A stretch of 9,631 bases of DNA from Candidatus Omnitrophota bacterium (GTDB lineage: Bacteria > Omnitrophota > Koll11 > JAHIPI01): the NCBI GenBank assembly GCA_028718265.1, contig JAQUMG010000057.1, positions 1 to 9,631 of the forward strand, written 5' to 3'. A program made the translations under genes and the position numbers. Below the pieces are notes generated by a model. That model saw only the letters and a program-made list of their open reading frames with translations. It searched no databases and was not told the origin of the DNA. This document shows, piece by piece, positions 6,180-9,631 of the stretch (position 1 is its first letter; every line of letters begins with the position of its first letter).

Positions 6180-7332
6180 GGTGTATAGACCCGCTGCCGA
6201 ATTTTTCTTTGATTTTATCCACGGCTTCGTGTACTTTCTCCAGTTTTTCGCTGGAAATCTCTTTAAAAAGGTCGTCCTGAACGCCCGAAGGAATCAAATT
6301 TGAGACCCTGACGCCCAGAAGCCGTATCTTTTTTCTGTCTGCATCAAAATTATTGTATAATTCTTTTATTTCCCTGAAGATGGTATCGACATAATTTGTA
6401 GCGCTGTCTATGGTAAGCGCTCTGGTATACGTATGAAAACCTTCCAGACGCACCTTTAATGTAATAGTCCTGCCTTTTAACGTCTCGCGGCGCAGGCGGT
6501 TTGAAACTTTTTCGCAAAGCGACATAAGTGCCGACTCTATTTTATTTTTATCCGAAGTGTCTTCATCAAAAGTCAATTCATTGCTGACAGACTTTGCCTC
6601 AGTATCGGTTTCGACCTCGCTATCATCCATACCGTTTGCCAGCTGCCAGAGATGCAGGCCGTTTTTCCCGAATAATCCTGCCATCTCTCTCGCGTCTTTC
6701 TTTGCCAGATCGCCTATAGTATTGATTCCCATATCCTTTAATATTTCTTCCGTCTTTTTTCCTAAACCCCAAATCCTTCTGATATCAAGCGGCCGGAGAA
6801 ACTTGAGCAGATTTTCCGGTTGCACCTCGACCATACCGTCCGGCTTTTTTAAATCCGACGCGATCTTCGCGGCCATCTTGGTCGGAGCGAGGCCTATCGA
6901 AGCCGAAAGATGTGTTTCTTCTTTTATTCTCGACTTGATCAACAAGCATGTTTTTTGCGGAGTACCGAACAGGCGGTAACTTCCTGTTATATCCAAAAAT
7001 GCTTCGTCAATACTTACGGGCTGTATATCGGGCGTAAAATTGTAAAGGATCCCGTATATCTCGCGGGAAACCCTGCTGTATTTTCCTATATCTACCGGTA
7101 AAAATACGCCGTGGGGGCACTTTCTATAGGCTGTGGAAATGGGCATTGCGGAATGAATGCCGAATTTTCTGGCTTCGTAGGAACATGCGGAAACGACACC
7201 ACGGCCCTTCCCGCCCTTAGGATCCGCACCGACTATGACGGGTTTATTCCTAAAAGCAGGATTATCTCTTTGTTCAATGGATGCAAAAAACGCATCCATA
7301 TCGACGTGTGCGATATAACGTTGGTTAGTCAT
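6163..7332 (-). CDS. dinB: DNA polymerase IV (Y-family translesion polymerase)
   Basis: The 389-residue protein opens with HVDMDAFFASIE. D11 is the first catalytic metal ligand and F16 is at the steric-gate position that excludes ribonucleotides. D109 and E110 in VSIDEAFLDIT supply the remaining active-site acids. Further Y-family signatures are SYEARKFGI, SASIGLAPTKMAAKIASD and the helix-hairpin-helix IRRIWGLGKKTEEILKDMGI (185-204). The little-finger domain covers about 245-345. QDDLF (352-356) looks like a sliding-clamp binding motif, followed by about 30 more residues. The enzyme bypasses damaged bases in the cytoplasm with low fidelity. It starts 46 nt after the TtcA-like gene and ends before the pilin genes. 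An upstream in-frame stop at 7387-7389, with no start codon between, fixes ATG 7332. No ribosome-binding site or LexA-like box is evident in the gap. Confidence 0.96.
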   Translation of the reverse strand: MTNQRYIAHVDMDAFFASIEQRDNPAFRNKPVIVGADPKGGKGRGVVSACSYEARKFGIHSAMPISTAYRKCPHGVFLPVDIGKYSRVSREIYGILYNFTPDIQPVSIDEAFLDITGSYRLFGTPQKTCLLIKSRIKEETHLSASIGLAPTKMAAKIASDLKKPDGMVEVQPENLLKFLRPLDIRRIWGLGKKTEEILKDMGINTIGDLAKKDAREMAGLFGKNGLHLWQLANGMDDSEVETDTEAKSVSNELTFDEDTSDKNKIESALMSLCEKVSNRLRRETLKGRTITLKVRLEGFHTYTRALTIDSATNYVDTIFREIKELYNNFDADRKKIRLLGVRVSNLIPSGVQDDLFKEISSEKLEKVHEAVDKIKEKFGSGSIHRAGGI

Positions 7333-7378
7333 GGGTCTTATTTGCGCTATTGGTTCAACTGCTGCGGCTTTTGGTGTA

Positions 7379-8110
7379 TTATTCTTTCAGGTCTATGTAA
7401 TCTTTTTTGACGCGCGCGATACTGCGAAAGATGTTGGTTCTTATGTTGGGCGAGCGTTTCTCCATTTCTTTAATAAACTCCTTAAGATATCTCCTGTTCG
7501 AATCCTGCGAATGAGGACATCTGCAAAGCTGCCCGGGAAAACCGCTTTCTTTTGCAAATTTTCTTATCATGCGTTCCTCGACGTAGCACAGCGGCCTTAC
7601 CAGGGTTATCTTCCCCTTAAAAAGTTCCTGCCGCGGATTCATTGTGGAAAATTCTCCCTGGAAAAAGAGATTCAATAAGGTTGTCTCTATGATATCGTCC
7701 TTATGATGTCCGAATGCCACTTTATTGCAGCCGTTGGCCTTAGCCATTTCAAAGAGGGCCTTTCTTCTGTTCCATGAGCACCAGAAACAATTTGTCTTTT
7801 TATTCTTGTCAAGGACCTTGATTTTCCTAAATATATATTTTGCTCCCATCTTTTTAAATATACCGGTAAGTGTTTTCCTGTGCACGCAGTTGCCGCATCT
7901 GAAATCGGTTTCTACGTAAGCGGCAAGGATATCGAATCTGACCGGCGCCCATCGTTTTCTTTCCAGAAGCAGCTTTAGAAGCGAGAGGCTGTCTTTTCCT
8001 CCGGAGACAGCGACCAGTATCTTATCGCCATCCTCGATCAAATTGTAGTCCTTGATCGCTTTACCTATTTTGGATGATATGAAAAATCCTGTACCTGTGA
8101 GGTTACGCAT
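7379..8110 (-). CDS. ttcA: TtcA-type tRNA cytidine-32 thiolation PP-loop ATPase
   Basis: This 243-residue protein has the PP-loop SGGKDS (36-41), which adenylates the target base using ATP. IGKAIKDYNLIEDGDKILVA before it and FGHHKDDIIETTLLNLFFQG (133-152) after it match the TtcA family closely. C108 and C111 (CFWC), with C196 or C198 in LCRCPHSQ, fit the three cysteines that hold the iron-sulphur cluster in TtcA enzymes. Known members make 2-thiocytidine at position 32 of some tRNAs. It is shorter than E. coli TtcA (about 311 residues), and the missing length is mostly at the ends. An extra CGNC (72-75) is unusual and worth noting. The start overlaps the preceding stop by 8 nt (ATGCGTAA), so translation is probably coupled. 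Assignment to TtcA rather than TilS rests on the cysteine pattern. The exact tRNA target is unproven. Confidence 0.88.
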   Translation of the reverse strand: MRNLTGTGFFISSKIGKAIKDYNLIEDGDKILVAVSGGKDSLSLLKLLLERKRWAPVRFDILAAYVETDFRCGNCVHRKTLTGIFKKMGAKYIFRKIKVLDKNKKTNCFWCSWNRRKALFEMAKANGCNKVAFGHHKDDIIETTLLNLFFQGEFSTMNPRQELFKGKITLVRPLCYVEERMIRKFAKESGFPGQLCRCPHSQDSNRRYLKEFIKEMEKRSPNIRTNIFRSIARVKKDYIDLKE

Positions 8111-9631
8111 ATGAGGTTTTGCGGGGGCCTATATCGTCTGATTTTCTGTTTTTATACTTTTGCATAACTCCCAAAAAGGTCTTAACGACCGCGGGGTCAA
8201 ATTGCGAGCCGGAACCGCTTTCTATAATCTTTAACGCTTCCGCAATGGAATACCCTTTCCTGTATGGGCGGTCGGAACTAAGCGCCTGAAATGCGTCTGC
8301 CAGCGCGATAATCCTTGCGCCGATAGGTATTTCTTTGCCCTTTAACCCCACAGGATAGCCCTTTCCGTCCCACCTTTCGTGATGGTAGAAAATGAGGGGA
8401 ATGATACTATGCAGGAATTGTATGGGCCTTATGATGTCCACTCCTATCTGCGGATGCTTTTTAATGAGCGTAAATTCGCCTTTTGTAAGGCTGGATTTTT
8501 TCAGCAGTATCTTCTCGCTTATGCCTATCTTACCCAAATCGTGCAATATGGCAGCTTCCCTGACGCGTTCTACTTCCTCCGCGGGCAGGCCCATATTTTT
8601 GGCAACTTCTGTTGCGTAATAGACCGTTCTTTCGCCGTGTTCTCCCGTATAGTGGTCTTTTAATTCGATAGTTTTCGCGAAAGCGAAAACTGCTTCTATT
8701 AAACTCTGGTTAGCCCTTTTATGGAGCCTCTCTATTTTGGTCTTAAGGACTTTTACGTCTGTGTTTTCCGCTTCCTGTTTTAAGGACAGCGGCGCTTTTA
8801 CCTTAATGTCTGTTGCGGTATAAACTCTGTTACCGCCGTATTCTTTTACTTTATTCAGAATCTGGTCCGCGAGGTCCACCAGGTCCATACCCTTGACTAC
8901 GTCATTTTCCGGATACGAAGATACGGCTATGCTTAACTTGAGCTTAACCGTATGTTTTTTATTTCCAAAATTGTACAGATTAATAGAGTCCAGGATCCTC
9001 CGCCCTAACAACAGCGCCGTCGAACCGGCTGTTCCGGGCGATATGATTATAAACTCCTCTCCGCCGAATCTTATGATGATGTCGTAACGGCGCACCATCT
9101 TCTTCAGCAGTTTTGCGAATTGCTTCAGTATCAGATCGCCGAATTGATGCCCGTAGACGTCGTTTATCGACTTGAAATAGTCTATGTCCAGCATTATGAC
9201 CGAAAGCGGATGGGTATATCGCCTGGCGCGATATAATTCTGCATCAATTGCTTCTTCGAGGTAGCGATGGTTGTAAAGGCCCGTGTGGGAATCTTTTAAT
9301 GCCAGTTGCTTTAATTTTTTATTCGATCTGATCAGTTCCTTTGTCAATTTCTCGCGCTCGTTCTCGGTTTTTGAATGTTCGGTGATTTCGGCCATGAGAT
9401 GCGAAGTGCGCTTTCTTACTAAATCTTTGAGGTGATCCCGGTATTTTTTTAACTGCTCTTCCACCTTTTTACGCTCGCTGATATCTGCGTTTACTTCGGC
9501 GACAAGCCATTGTCCGTCCTTTGCCTGAAACGGAATAGTAGTAACCTGTATCGGCCTGTTATTCTCTTTTGTAAGAATCTCTTCGCTAACCACAATGTTT
9601 TTTGTTTCAAGTGCCTTTTTTATGCCGCAAC
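8103..9631 (-). CDS. PAS-GGDEF-HD-GYP cyclic-di-GMP signalling protein (N-terminus beyond window)
   Basis: The frame is open to the window edge, so the N-terminus is missing; 508 residues are visible, numbered from 9629. Residues 1-55 are the end of a PAS domain with its PAC tail (VAEVNADISERKK). A coiled-coil linker (about 55-110) leads to a GGDEF domain with TGLYNHRYLEE, LDIDYFKSINDVYGH and RFGGEEF (GGEEF 189-193). An inhibitory-site RxxD (RRYD, 180-183) lies upstream. The HD-GYP domain covers about 305-490: HTGEHGERT, HDLGKIGI (HD 363-364), HPQIG, HHERWDGKGYP (416-426) and ADAFQALSSDRPYRKG. All expected catalytic residues seem intact, so it may both make and degrade cyclic-di-GMP under control of the PAS input. 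A GTG at 9593 is not the start, because the PAS domain continues upstream of it. It overlaps the TtcA gene by 8 nt. Confidence 0.93.
   Translation of the reverse strand, partial: CGIKKALETKNIVVSEEILTKENNRPIQVTTIPFQAKDGQWLVAEVNADISERKKVEEQLKKYRDHLKDLVRKRTSHLMAEITEHSKTENEREKLTKELIRSNKKLKQLALKDSHTGLYNHRYLEEAIDAELYRARRYTHPLSVIMLDIDYFKSINDVYGHQFGDLILKQFAKLLKKMVRRYDIIIRFGGEEFIIISPGTAGSTALLLGRRILDSINLYNFGNKKHTVKLKLSIAVSSYPENDVVKGMDLVDLADQILNKVKEYGGNRVYTATDIKVKAPLSLKQEAENTDVKVLKTKIERLHKRANQSLIEAVFAFAKTIELKDHYTGEHGERTVYYATEVAKNMGLPAEEVERVREAAILHDLGKIGISEKILLKKSSLTKGEFTLIKKHPQIGVDIIRPIQFLHSIIPLIFYHHERWDGKGYPVGLKGKEIPIGARIIALADAFQALSSDRPYRKGYSIAEALKIIESGSGSQFDPAVVKTFLGVMQKYKNRKSDDIGPRKTSYA

Noticed and set aside
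6557..6979. Plus-strand frame of 140 residues
   Set aside because: It is a shadow of dinB, which has all catalytic motifs on the minus strand.
9591..9593. GTG start for the GGDEF/HD-GYP protein
   Set aside because: The frame remains open upstream to the window edge and encodes more of the PAS domain (C-G-I-K-K-A-L-E), so the true start is outside.

Overview
This window looks like chromosomal DNA of a Gram-negative, probably uncultured bacterium. It has an outer-membrane TolC-type protein, type IV prepilins and diguanylate-cyclase signalling. The tandem ROK regulators and the PilX/DUF7305 protein resemble what is often seen in Candidatus Omnitrophota (OP3) or neighbouring phyla. That taxonomic guess is inference from recall and was not tested. 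Every supported gene lies on the minus strand, so the window reads right to left. The genes fall into two transcription units separated at about 3500-3720.

Unit 1 (9631 down to 3722) starts outside the window. In order it holds a PAS-GGDEF-HD-GYP cyclic-di-GMP protein (5' end missing), a TtcA-type tRNA thiolation PP-loop enzyme overlapping it by 8 nt, and DNA polymerase IV (dinB). Three pilin-like genes follow: PilV-like, PilW-like and a PilX/DUF7305 protein. The last gene encodes a 45-residue very basic protein with a strong ribosome-binding site. A perfect 11-bp stem with a GTAA loop and T-run (3694-3719) ends the unit. The tight spacing suggests co-transcription, placing a c-di-GMP enzyme upstream of minor-pilin genes.

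Unit 2 (3587 down to 1) starts at a textbook sigma-70 promoter: TTGACA, 17 nt, TGATATAAT. A 12-bp hyphenated palindrome fills part of the spacer. The unit encodes two paralogous ROK-family proteins with N-terminal winged helix-turn-helix domains. Both have lost the ROK zinc motif, the sugar-binding GEIGH histidine and the full DxGGT phosphate loop, so they look like transcription regulators rather than sugar kinases. A C4 zinc-finger basic protein of unknown function follows, then a TPR-TolC-like outer-membrane protein cut by the window edge. No terminator is visible between these genes. A reasonable inference is a self-regulated operon in which the ROK pair controls its own very strong promoter and the downstream envelope gene.

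I found no rRNA, tRNA, CRISPR array, insertion sequence or phage gene. No clearly new system is demonstrated. The least explained parts are the degenerate ROK pair with its promoter, the zinc-finger protein and the 45-residue basic protein.
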